A stretch of DNA of 64,000 bases from Acidobacteriota bacterium (GTDB lineage: Bacteria; Acidobacteriota; Thermoanaerobaculia; Multivoradales; Multivoraceae). Position numbers and translations under genes: made by a program. Positions 45,632 to 55,034 of the stretch are shown here, in pieces; the stretch's first letter is position 1, and every line of letters begins with the position of its first letter. The notes under the pieces are model-generated. The model saw only the letters and a program-made list of their open reading frames with translations, was not told the origin of the DNA and did not search any database. The stretch is taken from assembly GCA_028875725.1 (NCBI GenBank), contig JAPPCR010000023.1:186001-250000 (forward strand), given 5' to 3'.

Positions 45632-45907
45632 ATGCACGCACTCTCCGTCAAGCTACCGACCGAGCTCCACGCTGCCCTTGCAAGCGAAGCGCAACGACGC
45701 AACATCACGCGGTCCGCTCTGTTGCGAGAGATCGTCGGGGAAGCGCTCGATCGCGTTCCTACGCCGGCGACGCCGAGTTGCGCCGAACTGGCTGGCGATC
45801 TGATCGGCGCCGTTCGGAGCGGTCGCCGCGACCTGGCGACGAATCCCGATCTTCTCGAGCAGGCTGTCGTCTCGGACGCTCGACGTGCCGCCGACCGTCG
45901 TCGCTGA
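45632..45907 (+). CDS. Ribbon-helix-helix antitoxin
   Basis: A 91-residue protein opening with a ribbon-helix-helix fold (MHALSVKLPTELHAALASEA, then NITRSALLREIVGEAL). This binds DNA as a dimer and normally represses its own operon. The C-terminal half would wrap the toxin. The start at 45632 gives the usual RHH length; a longer in-frame start at 45596 runs into the control region. The 36 bases before it contain CGTATCGCATTACG, a short inverted repeat that could be its operator. It overlaps the toxin gene by 23 bases. Confidence 0.8.
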   Translation: MHALSVKLPTELHAALASEAQRRNITRSALLREIVGEALDRVPTPATPSCAELAGDLIGAVRSGRRDLATNPDLLEQAVVSDARRAADRRR

Positions 45908-46307
45908 TACCGGTCCGATCGTCGCGCTGCTCGACGCGGATGAGGTCCATCACGAGTGGGCCCGGGAACAGTTTCAAACGCTCGCGGCACCACTCCTCAC
46001 CTGTGAAGCGGTGCTCTCCGAAGCCTCTTTTCTCCTGGCGCGCGCCGGCGAGGATCAGAGCCTGCCGGTGACGCTCGTCGAACGGGGCGTACTGAAGGTC
46101 ACCCGAGTACTCGCGGCACAAGAAGACGTTCTAGCCGTCGGCCGCCTTATCCGCCGGTACCGCAACGTGCCGATGTCCTTCGCCGACGCGTGCCTGGTGC
46201 GGATCGTGGAACGCTCGGACCAGGCGTCCGTGCTAACCCTCGACTCCGACTTCCGGATCTACCGCCAGGGCAACCGCCGCGTGATTCCCGTGCTCACGCC
46301 TTCGTAG
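45885..46307 (+). CDS. PIN-domain toxin, VapC-like
   Basis: A 140-residue PIN-domain ribonuclease. The acidic active-site residues are visible as Asp8 (VADTGPIVALLD), Glu41 (CEAVLSEA), Asp101 (SFADACLV) and Asp120/Asp122 (LDSDF). VapC toxins cut tRNA or rRNA until bound by the antitoxin. The start is GTG inside the antitoxin gene, so translation is coupled. The last 14 bases overlap the 3' end of the convergent serine-hydrolase gene. Confidence 0.88.
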   Translation: MPPTVVADTGPIVALLDADEVHHEWAREQFQTLAAPLLTCEAVLSEASFLLARAGEDQSLPVTLVERGVLKVTRVLAAQEDVLAVGRLIRRYRNVPMSFADACLVRIVERSDQASVLTLDSDFRIYRQGNRRVIPVLTPS

Positions 46308-47919
46308 CTTCTTCCGGAATCGCCTCCACCAGCAGCGCCAGCGCGCTCTGTAACGACGCATCGGCACGCCCGCCGAACGACCCCTCGTAGAGCCCGAGCC
46401 GGACCACCACCATCTCGTGTGACGGCACGATGATCGTGCTCTGACCGCCGGCGCCCTGCATGCTGAACGCGCTGTTCGGCAGTGACGGGTAACGCTTGCT
46501 GCCTCCGCGCGGCAGGTTGTTGATCCAGAAGAAGCCGCCGTAGATCGGCCGGCCGTCGGCGACCCAGGCCGGCGCCGGGGTGCTGACGAACTCGACGAAG
46601 CCCTCGGGCAGCACGCGCTCCCCGGTAGGCGCAACGCCGTCGTCCAGGTAGAGCTGGCCCAGCCGCGCCCAGGTGCGGCCCGATCCGAAACCGTAGCCGT
46701 TCAGCAGGAAGTTGCCGTAGGGATCCGCTTCGGCGACGAAGCGCCGCACGCCGATCCGGTCGAAGAGGTGCTTCTGGGGGAACTGGTGGTAGTTCTCGCC
46801 GCGACCCTCGACCGCCAGGCGCACCAGGTGGTTGATCAGGATCGGGTCGCAGTTCCGGTAGCGGCCGATCGTGTTCGGCGGCCATTGCGGCGGCCGTTCG
46901 GTGGCCCAGAGGTGGGAGTTCACCGTGCCGGTGTAGAGGTAGAGGTGGTCCGGGTAGCCCATGGCCGCCTCGTCGTACTCGGGGTCGCCGGCGTTCACGC
47001 AGCGCAGACCGCTCGACATGCGGAGGATGTCCTGGATGCGGATCGTGCCACGGACGTCGTCCGGGTCCTCGTGCCAGGAATCGACCGGCGCCAACTGGTC
47101 GAGCGTGTACTCGCCCTGCTCGATCAGCACGCCCATCAGGGTCGCCGACAGGCTCTTGTTCATCGACCAGCTCTCAAGGGGCGTGTCCTTGTCGATGCCC
47201 TCGCGGTAGCGCTCGGCGATGAGCCGGCCGCGGTGCAACACGACAAAGGCGAGCGTCATCGCCTCCGGGTCGAAGGCGGCCTCAACGGCTGCGACCAGCT
47301 TGGCCGCGTCCACGTCGTCCGGCAGCGGCTCGTCCGGCAGCCGGTCGCCCATCGGCCAGAGTGCGCTCTCATCGAGCGTGCTGGAGACCGGAACCGTCTC
47401 GTAGAACGGCGCGTCCTCGCCCTGCGGCAGGGCAACGCAGCCCTGGTCGCCGTGGAGAATGGCGGTCCGCGTCACGCCTGTGTCCGTCGTGATGTGGACT
47501 TGCCCGTTCTCGCGGTCGAGCACCCGACCCGGCAACCGGTCGCGGTACCGGTGGCGGGAGGTGAACCCGCCGATCTGGGTCCACGCGTCCTCGAAATCGA
47601 GCCCGGTCAGGAAGACCGCCGAGCACAGGACCTTGGCGAAACCGGCGGCTTCGTGCTCGATGAAGTCGCCCGGCGGCGGCGCGCGGATCGTGTCGAGCTC
47701 ATGTTCCTGGCCACGCGCCACCAAGCTCTCGCCGAGTGTCGGTTCCTGACCGGCGGCCGGCGGTGGGTTCCCGCCATTGTCGGCGCAACCGGCGAACAGC
47801 GCCGCCGCGAGGAAAGCAGGACCTGCTCGCCCGGCAGACCGGCGCTTGGCGCCGGATGCCGGCGAGGGCGCCGGCGCACCCCGTTCCGGAACTGACCCCC
47901 CTTGTGCCGTACTTGCCAC
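46294..47919 (-). CDS. Serine hydrolase, beta-lactamase-like (class C family), lipoprotein
   Basis: A 541-residue protein. An unusually long basic N-region leads to a lipobox (FLAAALFAGC, Cys45). A beta-lactamase/PBP-like domain follows, with SMNK (Ser252, Lys255), YRNCD as the Tyr-x-Asn element and a final GAGGQST in place of KTG/HTG. The region between 60 and 210 has no recognised domain. These proteins are esterases, peptidases or amidases rather than true beta-lactamases. The start is GTG, eight bases after the stop of DUF3604 copy 3, so the two form an operon. Confidence 0.85.
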   Translation of the reverse strand: MASTAQGGSVPERGAPAPSPASGAKRRSAGRAGPAFLAAALFAGCADNGGNPPPAAGQEPTLGESLVARGQEHELDTIRAPPPGDFIEHEAAGFAKVLCSAVFLTGLDFEDAWTQIGGFTSRHRYRDRLPGRVLDRENGQVHITTDTGVTRTAILHGDQGCVALPQGEDAPFYETVPVSSTLDESALWPMGDRLPDEPLPDDVDAAKLVAAVEAAFDPEAMTLAFVVLHRGRLIAERYREGIDKDTPLESWSMNKSLSATLMGVLIEQGEYTLDQLAPVDSWHEDPDDVRGTIRIQDILRMSSGLRCVNAGDPEYDEAAMGYPDHLYLYTGTVNSHLWATERPPQWPPNTIGRYRNCDPILINHLVRLAVEGRGENYHQFPQKHLFDRIGVRRFVAEADPYGNFLLNGYGFGSGRTWARLGQLYLDDGVAPTGERVLPEGFVEFVSTPAPAWVADGRPIYGGFFWINNLPRGGSKRYPSLPNSAFSMQGAGGQSTIIVPSHEMVVVRLGLYEGSFGGRADASLQSALALLVEAIPEEATKA

Positions 47920-47927
47920 GCCGTCCC

Positions 47928-49937
47928 CTACTCCGGCCGGTACCAGATCGGCGACGTCCAGGCCATCTCCTGGATCGTCTCGGGATAGGAGCCGTCCGAG
48001 CAGACGGCGGGACGGTCTTCCGGGGCGAGGCGCTGGCAGTCGTGCCAGCTCCAGCGCAGGCTGGGGTTCTCGACCACTCGCAGATAGTAGTAAGCGTGCA
48101 GGCCGGCATCGAACGCCTCGTCGCGGTAGACCGTGCAGAGGGTGTCGTGGCCCTCGCCGCTTCGCTCGCCGGTCGCGGGATCTACGCTCGCTCCGTTCTC
48201 CGGCGATCCGGCGATCGGGATGACCTGGGTGCGGCCCGTCCCGTCGGCGTCGACCCAGCCCTTGACGAGCTGGAGCTGCTGCAGAAGCCCGGCGCCGTCC
48301 GCCGGGTCGCGGGCGGCGAAGGCGAGGAAGGTCGGCGCCGCGCCGGCCGACGCTTCCGGCAGATCGCCGCCCATCGGCACGCCGCCGGCGTAGGCCTGCT
48401 CAAAGAGATCCGCCTGGTCGCACAGGTTCTCGGAGTAGCCCCAGCCGGCGAAGAACCGGGGCCGGATCCGCGGACCCGAGGTGCCGAACACCTCGCGCCG
48501 TTCCATCGCCTCGAAGATCGCGTCGCGGGAGTTCTCGACCGCCCAGACGCCGGCCAGACCGCCCGGGTTGCCGTCGATGCCGCTCGTGAGCAAGCCCGGC
48601 TGCAGGCGCTCTTCGGGCGTCGCTTCCAGGGTAACCGCGCCCCGCCAGTCGTCTTCCGCCACGGCCCCCGGCGTCGCCGTGTGCGTGTCGGTCGACGCGA
48701 TGATGCCGAGCTTGACCGGATTGAGCCCGGTCTCCCGCTCCTCCTCCAGGCCGACGACGAGCGCCGGGCGAACGAAGTCGGTCCGGCCGACGCAGCCGGC
48801 ACCGAGCATGCCCTGGTTGCCGTTCTCACCCTCCGGGCACTCCTCGGTCCGCAAGGTCGTCTCGCCCGAAAGCAGGGACTGGACCGTCTCCTCGCGGCCC
48901 AGCACGCGAACCGCCTCCATGTCGCAGAGCTCGTCCGGCTCGGCAAAGACGGTCGACAGCCCGTTGATGCACTCGGAGCCGCCCTTGTGCTGGAAGATCT
49001 CGACGATCGGTTCCCGCTCCAGCCGCTTCTCCGCGTAGGCGCGGCGCGCTTCCGGCGTTCCGTCGAGTCCACGGTACGGCGCCATCCGGCCGTTCGCGAG
49101 ATTGCTGTTGTGCGGGATCGTCAGATAGTCGCAACCGGGCCGCACCGACCCGTCGCCGCAGACTTCGTCGAGGCGCTGCCAGAGCAGGCTGTCCGAGGGT
49201 GCGTCGATGTAGGAGACCGGCAGCTCCGGCGCCTCCGAGCCCCGGAAGACGACGTTCCGGTGATAGTTCGAGATCCCAGGCGTGCCGGTGTACTCGTATC
49301 CGACGAAGGAAGTGAAGCTGCATGCCTCCGTCCGGTCGTAGGCATCCTCCGCCGCTTCGATGATCTCCTGCCACGGGCTCATCGCCCATTCCCGGCACAG
49401 CGCCCCGTCCTCACCGCACATCTCCTCGGTCCTGCTCGGGGTCTCGGTCGTGATGACGGCGCCAAGCATCTGCATCCCCACGCGCTGGTCTGAGCGGAAC
49501 GTGGTGCAGAACTCCGAGCCGTAGCGGGGAGACTCGGGATCCCGGCACAGGCGGCGCTCGCCGAGGAACTCCCCGTGGTCGGTCACCGCCACGAAGTCGA
49601 GCGGCCGGTCGATCGTGATGCTGCCCGCCGGCGCGCCGTCCGGCCCGATCGGCCAGAACGGGATCGCCTCGCCCTTCGCGAAGCGGTAGGCGTCCGCCGG
49701 CGTGGCGCCGGTGCTGATCGCCGCCGCGTCGAACGAGAAGCTGGTGTGAACGTGGAGGTCGCCGAACAGCGCCTGGCGGAGCGGCGTGGCGTCGAGGCAG
49801 GCGGGCCGATCTTCGGTGCGCGAGACGGTACCGCCTCGAACGGCGCCGTCCGTGGTCCCCTCGGCGCCCGGCGCCGCCCAGGCGGGCGCGGCGAACACGA
49901 GGAGCGGCAGCAAGAAGCGGATCGGCTCGGATCTCAT
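47928..49937 (-). CDS. DUF3604 exported protein (copy 3)
   Basis: A 669-residue protein with a signal peptide (LLPLLVFAAPAWAAPG). The DUF3604 domain covers residues about 55-669: [56 protein letters not shown] and a tail MAWTSPIWYRP. It has the same layout as copy 1 but is not its close duplicate. Several Cys residues (for example in CMEDGALC-like stretches near 150) suggest disulfides in the periplasm. It is the first gene of an operon with the serine hydrolase and divergent from the M24 peptidase gene. Confidence 0.9.
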   Translation of the reverse strand: MRSEPIRFLLPLLVFAAPAWAAPGAEGTTDGAVRGGTVSRTEDRPACLDATPLRQALFGDLHVHTSFSFDAAAISTGATPADAYRFAKGEAIPFWPIGPDGAPAGSITIDRPLDFVAVTDHGEFLGERRLCRDPESPRYGSEFCTTFRSDQRVGMQMLGAVITTETPSRTEEMCGEDGALCREWAMSPWQEIIEAAEDAYDRTEACSFTSFVGYEYTGTPGISNYHRNVVFRGSEAPELPVSYIDAPSDSLLWQRLDEVCGDGSVRPGCDYLTIPHNSNLANGRMAPYRGLDGTPEARRAYAEKRLEREPIVEIFQHKGGSECINGLSTVFAEPDELCDMEAVRVLGREETVQSLLSGETTLRTEECPEGENGNQGMLGAGCVGRTDFVRPALVVGLEEERETGLNPVKLGIIASTDTHTATPGAVAEDDWRGAVTLEATPEERLQPGLLTSGIDGNPGGLAGVWAVENSRDAIFEAMERREVFGTSGPRIRPRFFAGWGYSENLCDQADLFEQAYAGGVPMGGDLPEASAGAAPTFLAFAARDPADGAGLLQQLQLVKGWVDADGTGRTQVIPIAGSPENGASVDPATGERSGEGHDTLCTVYRDEAFDAGLHAYYYLRVVENPSLRWSWHDCQRLAPEDRPAVCSDGSYPETIQEMAWTSPIWYRPE

Positions 49938-50044
49938 TCAGTTCTCCAAGGCTGGGGAATAGGGGAAACCGACCATCCGAGGTCGGCGCCCGACGCTATC
50001 GCCCTCTATAGTGACTTCAACTCACTTCCAGAAGGAGAACGAAG

Positions 50045-51385
50045 ATGAAGCCTTCGCTGCCGACCGTTCTCGCCGCTGCCCTGGCCTTCACGGCCATCGC
50101 CGCGCCCGCTTCGAGCGCCGAACCCGACGACGTGCGCTCCAGGTGGGAAACCTCCTGCATGATCCGACACGACAAGTTCGACTACGTGCTGCCGGGCGCC
50201 ATGCGGCGCAACGACATCGACATGTGGATCGTGACCGACCGTGGCCGCGGCACTCAGCCGATGACGCGCGACTTCTGCATCTCGACCGTCAACGGCCAGA
50301 CCTTCTTCATCTTCATCGACCGCGGCGGCGACCGCATCGAACGGATCCAGCTCGGCCGCGAGACCGATCTGGCCACGGAATGCGGCGCCTACGACCGGTT
50401 CGGACGGTTCGAAGAGCTGCGGTCGATCGTCGAGGAGCGCGATCCTCTGACCATCGGTCTCAACTACCTCGCGGTTCCCTACAGAGCCGAAGGCCTCCAT
50501 GTCGCGGACGGACTCACGCACACGGACTTCAAGTTCCTCACGAGCGAACTCGGTGAGAAGTACGCGGCCCGCTTCACGTCCGCCCAGCACCTGATCGCCG
50601 ACTTTCGCGGAGAGCGGGTCGCCGGCGAGATCATCGAGTTCGCGAAGGTCGGCGACCTCACGCGGCGGCTCCTGGAGCGGGCATTGTCCAACGAGGTCAT
50701 CACCCCGGGCAAGACGACGCACAACGACGTCGCCCGCTGGCTGGAGCAGAAGCTGCACGACCACGACCTGCAGCGCGGCTGGTTTCCGACCGTCTACACC
50801 CACCTCCCGGACGGCAGCGAGATCGGCGGCACCGAGCGCGTGATCCAGCGCGGCGATGTCCTGCAGATCGACTGGGGCACCGGCCGGAACCACTTCTCGA
50901 CCGACATCAAGCGTTTCGCCTACGTCCTGCGCGAGGGCGAGACCGAGCCGCCGGCCGGCGTGCTGAACACGTTCGCCGAATCGAAGAAGGTGCAGGAGAT
51001 CATCCGCAAGCACGTCCGCTCGGGCCGCACCGGCCGCGAGCAGCTCGACGAACTGAAGCAGATCATCCGGGACGCCGGCTACGTCTACACCGAGCTGGAA
51101 GTGGCCGCCCAGGACGCCCCCGGCATCGAGGTCAACGTCGGCATGCACGGGGCCGGCAACATCGGCCACGAGATGGCCGCGAGCCTGTTCGAGATCTACC
51201 CGGAACGCACGAAGTACGTCGTCCGCCCCAACTCGATCATCTCGCTCGAGTTCATCGTCTTCATGCCGGCCGAGGAATGGGACGGCAACAAGATCCCGAT
51301 CAACGTCGAGGAGAACGCGTTGATCACCGAGCGCGGCATCGAGTGGCTGCATCCGCCGCAGTCGCGGGTGCTGGTGATCCGGTAG
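50045..51385 (+). CDS. Exported M24-family metallopeptidase
   Basis: A 446-residue protein with a signal peptide (LAAALAFTAIAAPASSA). A creatinase-like N-terminal domain is followed by a pita-bread M24 domain (about 200-446). The metal ligands are visible as Asp in LQIDWGTG, Asp in FSTDIK, His in HGAGNIGHEM, Glu in SLEFIVF and Glu in INVEENALIT. Members are Xaa-Pro aminopeptidases or dipeptidases. Export suggests digestion of proline-containing peptides in the periplasm. AAGGAG lies upstream of the ATG. A TATAGT at 50007-50012 may be its -10 element. Confidence 0.87.
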   Translation: MKPSLPTVLAAALAFTAIAAPASSAEPDDVRSRWETSCMIRHDKFDYVLPGAMRRNDIDMWIVTDRGRGTQPMTRDFCISTVNGQTFFIFIDRGGDRIERIQLGRETDLATECGAYDRFGRFEELRSIVEERDPLTIGLNYLAVPYRAEGLHVADGLTHTDFKFLTSELGEKYAARFTSAQHLIADFRGERVAGEIIEFAKVGDLTRRLLERALSNEVITPGKTTHNDVARWLEQKLHDHDLQRGWFPTVYTHLPDGSEIGGTERVIQRGDVLQIDWGTGRNHFSTDIKRFAYVLREGETEPPAGVLNTFAESKKVQEIIRKHVRSGRTGREQLDELKQIIRDAGYVYTELEVAAQDAPGIEVNVGMHGAGNIGHEMAASLFEIYPERTKYVVRPNSIISLEFIVFMPAEEWDGNKIPINVEENALITERGIEWLHPPQSRVLVIR

Positions 51386-51387
51386 AG

Positions 51388-52743
51388 CTACCCGTTGCCG
51401 TCGTCGTCGCCCCACCAGCGGCGTAGACGTTCGGCGATCGCCTTCTCGGAGCCCTGGTCGGACGGCTCGTAGTAGCGGCGGCCGGAAAGGCCGGGCGGCA
51501 GGTACTCCTGCTCTTCGAAGTGGCCTTCGAAGTCGTGGCCGTACTTGTAGTCCCTGCCGTAGCCCATGCCGCGCATCAGCCCCGTGACCGCGTTACGAAG
51601 GTGCAGCGGTACGGGTTCGTGCGGGGCGTTCCGCACGTCCTCCGTTGCCCGACCCAGGGCCACGTAGGCAGCGTTGCTCTTGGGCGAGGTCGCCAGGTAC
51701 ACGGTCGCCTCGGCGAGAGGAATGCGACCTTCGGGGAGGCCGATGAAATGGACCGCCTGCTGGGCAGCGACGGCGACCGGCAGGGCCCCCGGGTTGGCGA
51801 GTCCGATGTCCTCGGCCGCCAGGATGACCAGCCGGCGGGCGATGAAGAGCGGATCCTCGCCGGCTTCCAGCATCCTGGCCAGCCAGTACAAGGCGCCGTC
51901 GGGCGAGGAGCCGCGGACGGACTTGATGAAGGCCGAGATCGTGTCGTAGTGGCTGTCGCCGGCCTTGTCGTACTGGGGCGTCCGCCGCTGGAGCGCGTCC
52001 GAGATGGCCTCCATGTCGATGCGCCGTACGCCGTCCTCTCCCGGCTCGGCGGCGACGACCGCCATCTCCAGGGCGTTCAGCGCCACCCGGGCGTCCCCGT
52101 TCGCGATGTTCACCAGGTGCGCCACGGCGTCCGCTTCCAGTTCCGGGGCCAGCAACCCCAGGCCGCGGTCCTCGTCCGACAGGGCGCGCTCGACGATGCC
52201 TGTCATCGCGTCTTCGTCCAGGGCAAGAAGCGTGAAGACCCGGCAACGCGACAGCAGCGGCGCGTTGACCTCGAAGGACGGGTTCTCCGTCGTCGCGCCG
52301 ATGAAGGTGATCGTGCCGTCTTCGACGTGGGGCAGGATCACGTCCTGCTGAGCCTTGTTGAAGCGGTGGATCTCGTCGACGAACAGGATCGTCGGCCGGC
52401 CGTAGAGGGATCGAAGGTCCTGCGCGCCCTTCACCGCGCGGCGCAGATCCGCCACACCGGCCGAGACGGCGCTTACCGGTTCGAAGTGGGCCCGGGTCGA
52501 GGTCGCGATCAGCCGAGCCAGGGTCGTCTTGCCGGACCCGGGCGGACCCCAGAACAGGAGCGACGGCACCCGGTCCGCCTCGATCGACCGGCGCAGCACC
52601 TTGTCCTCGCCCAGGATGTGCTGCTGGCCGACGAACTCGTCGAACGTAGCCGGGCGCATCCGTTCGGCGAGCGGCGCGGACGTCCCGGAGCCGGCCTCCG
52701 CAGCGTCGTCGAACAGGCCGGCGGTCGTCGGCTTGCTGGTCAC
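51388..52743 (-). CDS. rarA: Replication-associated recombination protein RarA (MgsA)
   Basis: A 451-residue AAA+ ATPase. Walker A is GPPGSGKTT (about residues 66-74), Walker B is ILFVDEIHRF, sensor 1 is FIGATTENPSF and an Arg finger lies in LLSRCRVF. The C-terminal part has the MgsA-type tetramer domain (GMGYGRDYKYGHDFEGHF, EYLPPGLSGRRYYEPSDQG). RarA acts at stalled replication forks in the cytoplasm. Length and motifs are normal. The GTG start overlaps the stop of the DUF2161 gene (GTGA); AGGAG is very close to the GTG, so coupling may matter more than the ribosome site. Confidence 0.96.
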   Translation of the reverse strand: MTSKPTTAGLFDDAAEAGSGTSAPLAERMRPATFDEFVGQQHILGEDKVLRRSIEADRVPSLLFWGPPGSGKTTLARLIATSTRAHFEPVSAVSAGVADLRRAVKGAQDLRSLYGRPTILFVDEIHRFNKAQQDVILPHVEDGTITFIGATTENPSFEVNAPLLSRCRVFTLLALDEDAMTGIVERALSDEDRGLGLLAPELEADAVAHLVNIANGDARVALNALEMAVVAAEPGEDGVRRIDMEAISDALQRRTPQYDKAGDSHYDTISAFIKSVRGSSPDGALYWLARMLEAGEDPLFIARRLVILAAEDIGLANPGALPVAVAAQQAVHFIGLPEGRIPLAEATVYLATSPKSNAAYVALGRATEDVRNAPHEPVPLHLRNAVTGLMRGMGYGRDYKYGHDFEGHFEEQEYLPPGLSGRRYYEPSDQGSEKAIAERLRRWWGDDDGNG

Positions 52744-53444
52744 ACTCCTAGGCTACTGTCGCTCCGCTCCAGCGCCGCCACCGCGTCAGCGTACTGCTTG
52801 AGCGCCGCATGGCCCTTCGGCGTCAACCGGTAGACGCCGGGAGGTGTGTCCGCGGCGCGTTCGAACCAGCCGTAGTGGTCCGCGTACATGATCGCCCTGG
52901 CCCGGGCAACTCCCGTTCCCCTGGCGGCGACGGCAGCCTTCGTCGGACCGTGCAGACGGAGATGGACGGCGCAGCGCAGCGCGTCCTGCCGGTAGGCGGT
53001 CATGATCGGGCGGCCGGTCGAGCCACCCTGGTTCGGATCGCCCACCCGCCGCTGGAACTCCCGCAGCAACCGTCCGATCGTGTGCTTCCGCTGGCGCGGC
53101 CGGTACGGCGCCGGGTCGGCCAGCGCCTCCACGAAGGGCGTCGGCTCGAGCCTCACCGTCAGCAGACCGAGCCCGAGGCGGCGGCACAGCCCAAGGGCGT
53201 CCTTCTTTCGATTCGTCCGTCCCGAGAACGGTGGAACGGCGAGGTAGACGTTGTCGGAGAGAGCCTGTCGTGCGACTCCCTGGAACACGAGGGGCAGGGA
53301 GAAACTCGTCTTCAACTCGACGATCAAGGGCGGCTCCTCGCCCCGCACCGCGACGAGGTCGCAACCGTTGACCTCTCCCTTGACGGCGTAGCCCTGTCCC
53401 TCGAGAAACGCCTTGACCGGCGGGTAGAGCGTCTGTTCGCGCAC
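52740..53444 (-). CDS. DUF2161 protein, PD-(D/E)XK nuclease-like
   Basis: A 234-residue protein. The start REQTLYPPVKAFLEGQGYAV and the segment VNGCDLVAVRGEEPPLIVEL-K match DUF2161 proteins. There Asp (in CDLVAV) and Glu-x-Lys (VELK) form a PD-(D/E)XK nuclease-type site. The C-terminal half (TPPGVYRLTPKGHAALKQY) looks like a winged helix. A nucleic-acid-cutting or DNA-repair role is possible but not established for the family. The GTG at 53444 is chosen by comparison with family starts; an in-frame ATG at 53573 would overlap the divergent sulfatase gene. Overlap with rarA suggests joint expression. Confidence 0.75.
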   Translation of the reverse strand: MREQTLYPPVKAFLEGQGYAVKGEVNGCDLVAVRGEEPPLIVELKTSFSLPLVFQGVARQALSDNVYLAVPPFSGRTNRKKDALGLCRRLGLGLLTVRLEPTPFVEALADPAPYRPRQRKHTIGRLLREFQRRVGDPNQGGSTGRPIMTAYRQDALRCAVHLRLHGPTKAAVAARGTGVARARAIMYADHYGWFERAADTPPGVYRLTPKGHAALKQYADAVAALERSDSSLGV

Positions 53445-53539
53445 GCTGGTTAGCCCTGTGCCATGAGCGTCTTGCGCATGAGAGCCGGACGCCGAGTATA
53501 CGATCCGGGATGCGGAGACGGCGACGAGGGCTAACAGCA

Positions 53540-54949
53540 ATGAAGGCGAACCACGGCACCCGAGCCGCTGCACTGGCCTGCGCCGTGGCCGCCTGCGCGG
53601 TCGGCTGCGGCACGCCGCCAGGCGAAGTGGATTCGGCCGCGGGCGGCGAGGACGGTCGACCGCCGAACATCGTCCTCATCATGGCGGACGACCTCGGCTA
53701 CGGCGACATCAGTCCCTATGACGGCTGGATCGAGACGCCGCACCTGGATCGCCTGGCCGCCGCCGGCATGCTGCTGACCGACTTCCACACCAGCGGCGCG
53801 GTGTGCTCGCCAACCCGCGCCGGCCTGGTCACGGGCCGTTATCAGCACCGGGCGGGCGTTCCCGCCGTCCTGGTCGCGAACTCGGACAGTCCGCTCTACC
53901 ACCAGGGCATCGACGCCGAGGCGCACACGATCGGCGAGGCCTTCCGGGAGCTCGGCTACACGACCGCGGTCTTCGGCAAGTGGCACCTCGGATACCTGCC
54001 GCAGTTCAAGCCGCCTCTTCACGGCTTCGACGAGTTCCGCGGCTTCGTCAGCGGCAACATCGACTACCAGTCCCACGTCGACCGGATGGGTCGGCCCGAC
54101 TGGTGGAACGGCGAGACGCTCGAAGACGAAGAGGGCTACCTCTCCGACCTGATCGGCGACCACGCCGAGCGGTTCATCGCCGGGCACCGGGACGAGCCGT
54201 TCTTCCTCTATCTGGCACACCACGCTCCGCACTACCCGTACCAGGGTCCGGGCGACCCGGCCGAGCGCTACGCGGGCGAAGACACGTTTCCGGGCGTCGG
54301 CGCGGTGACCGACAGGAAGCGCGCCTACCGCGAGATGGTCGAGTCGATGGACGCGAGTGTCGGCCGCGTCCTCGACGCGCTCGAAGAGCAGGGCCTGTTT
54401 GAGAACACGCTGGTCTGGTTCTTCTCCGACAACGGGGCGACTCGCGAAGGGTCCAACGGAGCGCTGCGCGGCTTCAAGGCCAGCTACTGGGAGGGCGGCC
54501 ACCGTGTCCCCTCGCTAGCGACCATGCCCGGCAGAATCGCTGCCGGGTCGACGTCCACCGCGATCACGTCGACACTCGACGTGATGCCGACCGTCCTGGC
54601 GATGGCCGGCGGCGCTGCGCATCCCGACCTGCCCTTCGACGGCACCGACATCGGCCCGGTTCTCTTCGACGGCGAAGATGCGCCGCCCCGCCAACTCTTC
54701 TGGAGCAGCCCGGCCCAGTTCTGGCGCGGCGCCGCCGTTCGGGACGGCCGCTACAAGCTGGTCATCGACCGCCGGACGCAGCGAGCCGCCGCGGCAGAAG
54801 GCGAGGAGATCACCGATCCGCTGCCCATGCTCTTCGATCTGGAAGCCGACCTCGACGAGACGACCGACCTCGCCGCCGATGAACCGCAGCGGGTCGAAGC
54901 GATGATGGCGGCGCTCGAACGCTGGCGGGAAGACGTCGGCGCCCCGTAG
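53540..54949 (+). CDS. Sulfatase (arylsulfatase family), lipoprotein
   Basis: A 469-residue alkaline-phosphatase-superfamily sulfatase. A lipoprotein-type signal ends near Cys23 (AACAVGC). The metal site begins MADDLGYGD (Asp50, Asp51). The formylglycine signature is CSPTR with Cys89. GKWHLG, HHAPHYPY and FFSDNGATREG supply the other active-site residues. It removes sulfate from an ester outside the cytoplasm and needs a formylglycine-generating enzyme, which is not in this window. The ATG at 53540 has GAGGG upstream; an in-frame ATG at 53510 would add a charged stretch before the signal. Confidence 0.9.
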   Translation: MKANHGTRAAALACAVAACAVGCGTPPGEVDSAAGGEDGRPPNIVLIMADDLGYGDISPYDGWIETPHLDRLAAAGMLLTDFHTSGAVCSPTRAGLVTGRYQHRAGVPAVLVANSDSPLYHQGIDAEAHTIGEAFRELGYTTAVFGKWHLGYLPQFKPPLHGFDEFRGFVSGNIDYQSHVDRMGRPDWWNGETLEDEEGYLSDLIGDHAERFIAGHRDEPFFLYLAHHAPHYPYQGPGDPAERYAGEDTFPGVGAVTDRKRAYREMVESMDASVGRVLDALEEQGLFENTLVWFFSDNGATREGSNGALRGFKASYWEGGHRVPSLATMPGRIAAGSTSTAITSTLDVMPTVLAMAGGAAHPDLPFDGTDIGPVLFDGEDAPPRQLFWSSPAQFWRGAAVRDGRYKLVIDRRTQRAAAAEGEEITDPLPMLFDLEADLDETTDLAADEPQRVEAMMAALERWREDVGAP

Positions 54950-55034
54950 CCCGTGGTATGGTCCGCCGCCCATGGCTCGGACCTGTTCGACGCGGAACCT
55001 GACTACCTGCGGCGCGCTGATGCGCGGCGCTCGT

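Noticed and set aside
45885..46307. Possible alternative: the PIN protein as a non-toxin ribosome-processing nuclease.
   Set aside because: The overlapping RHH gene directly upstream is the classic toxin-antitoxin arrangement.
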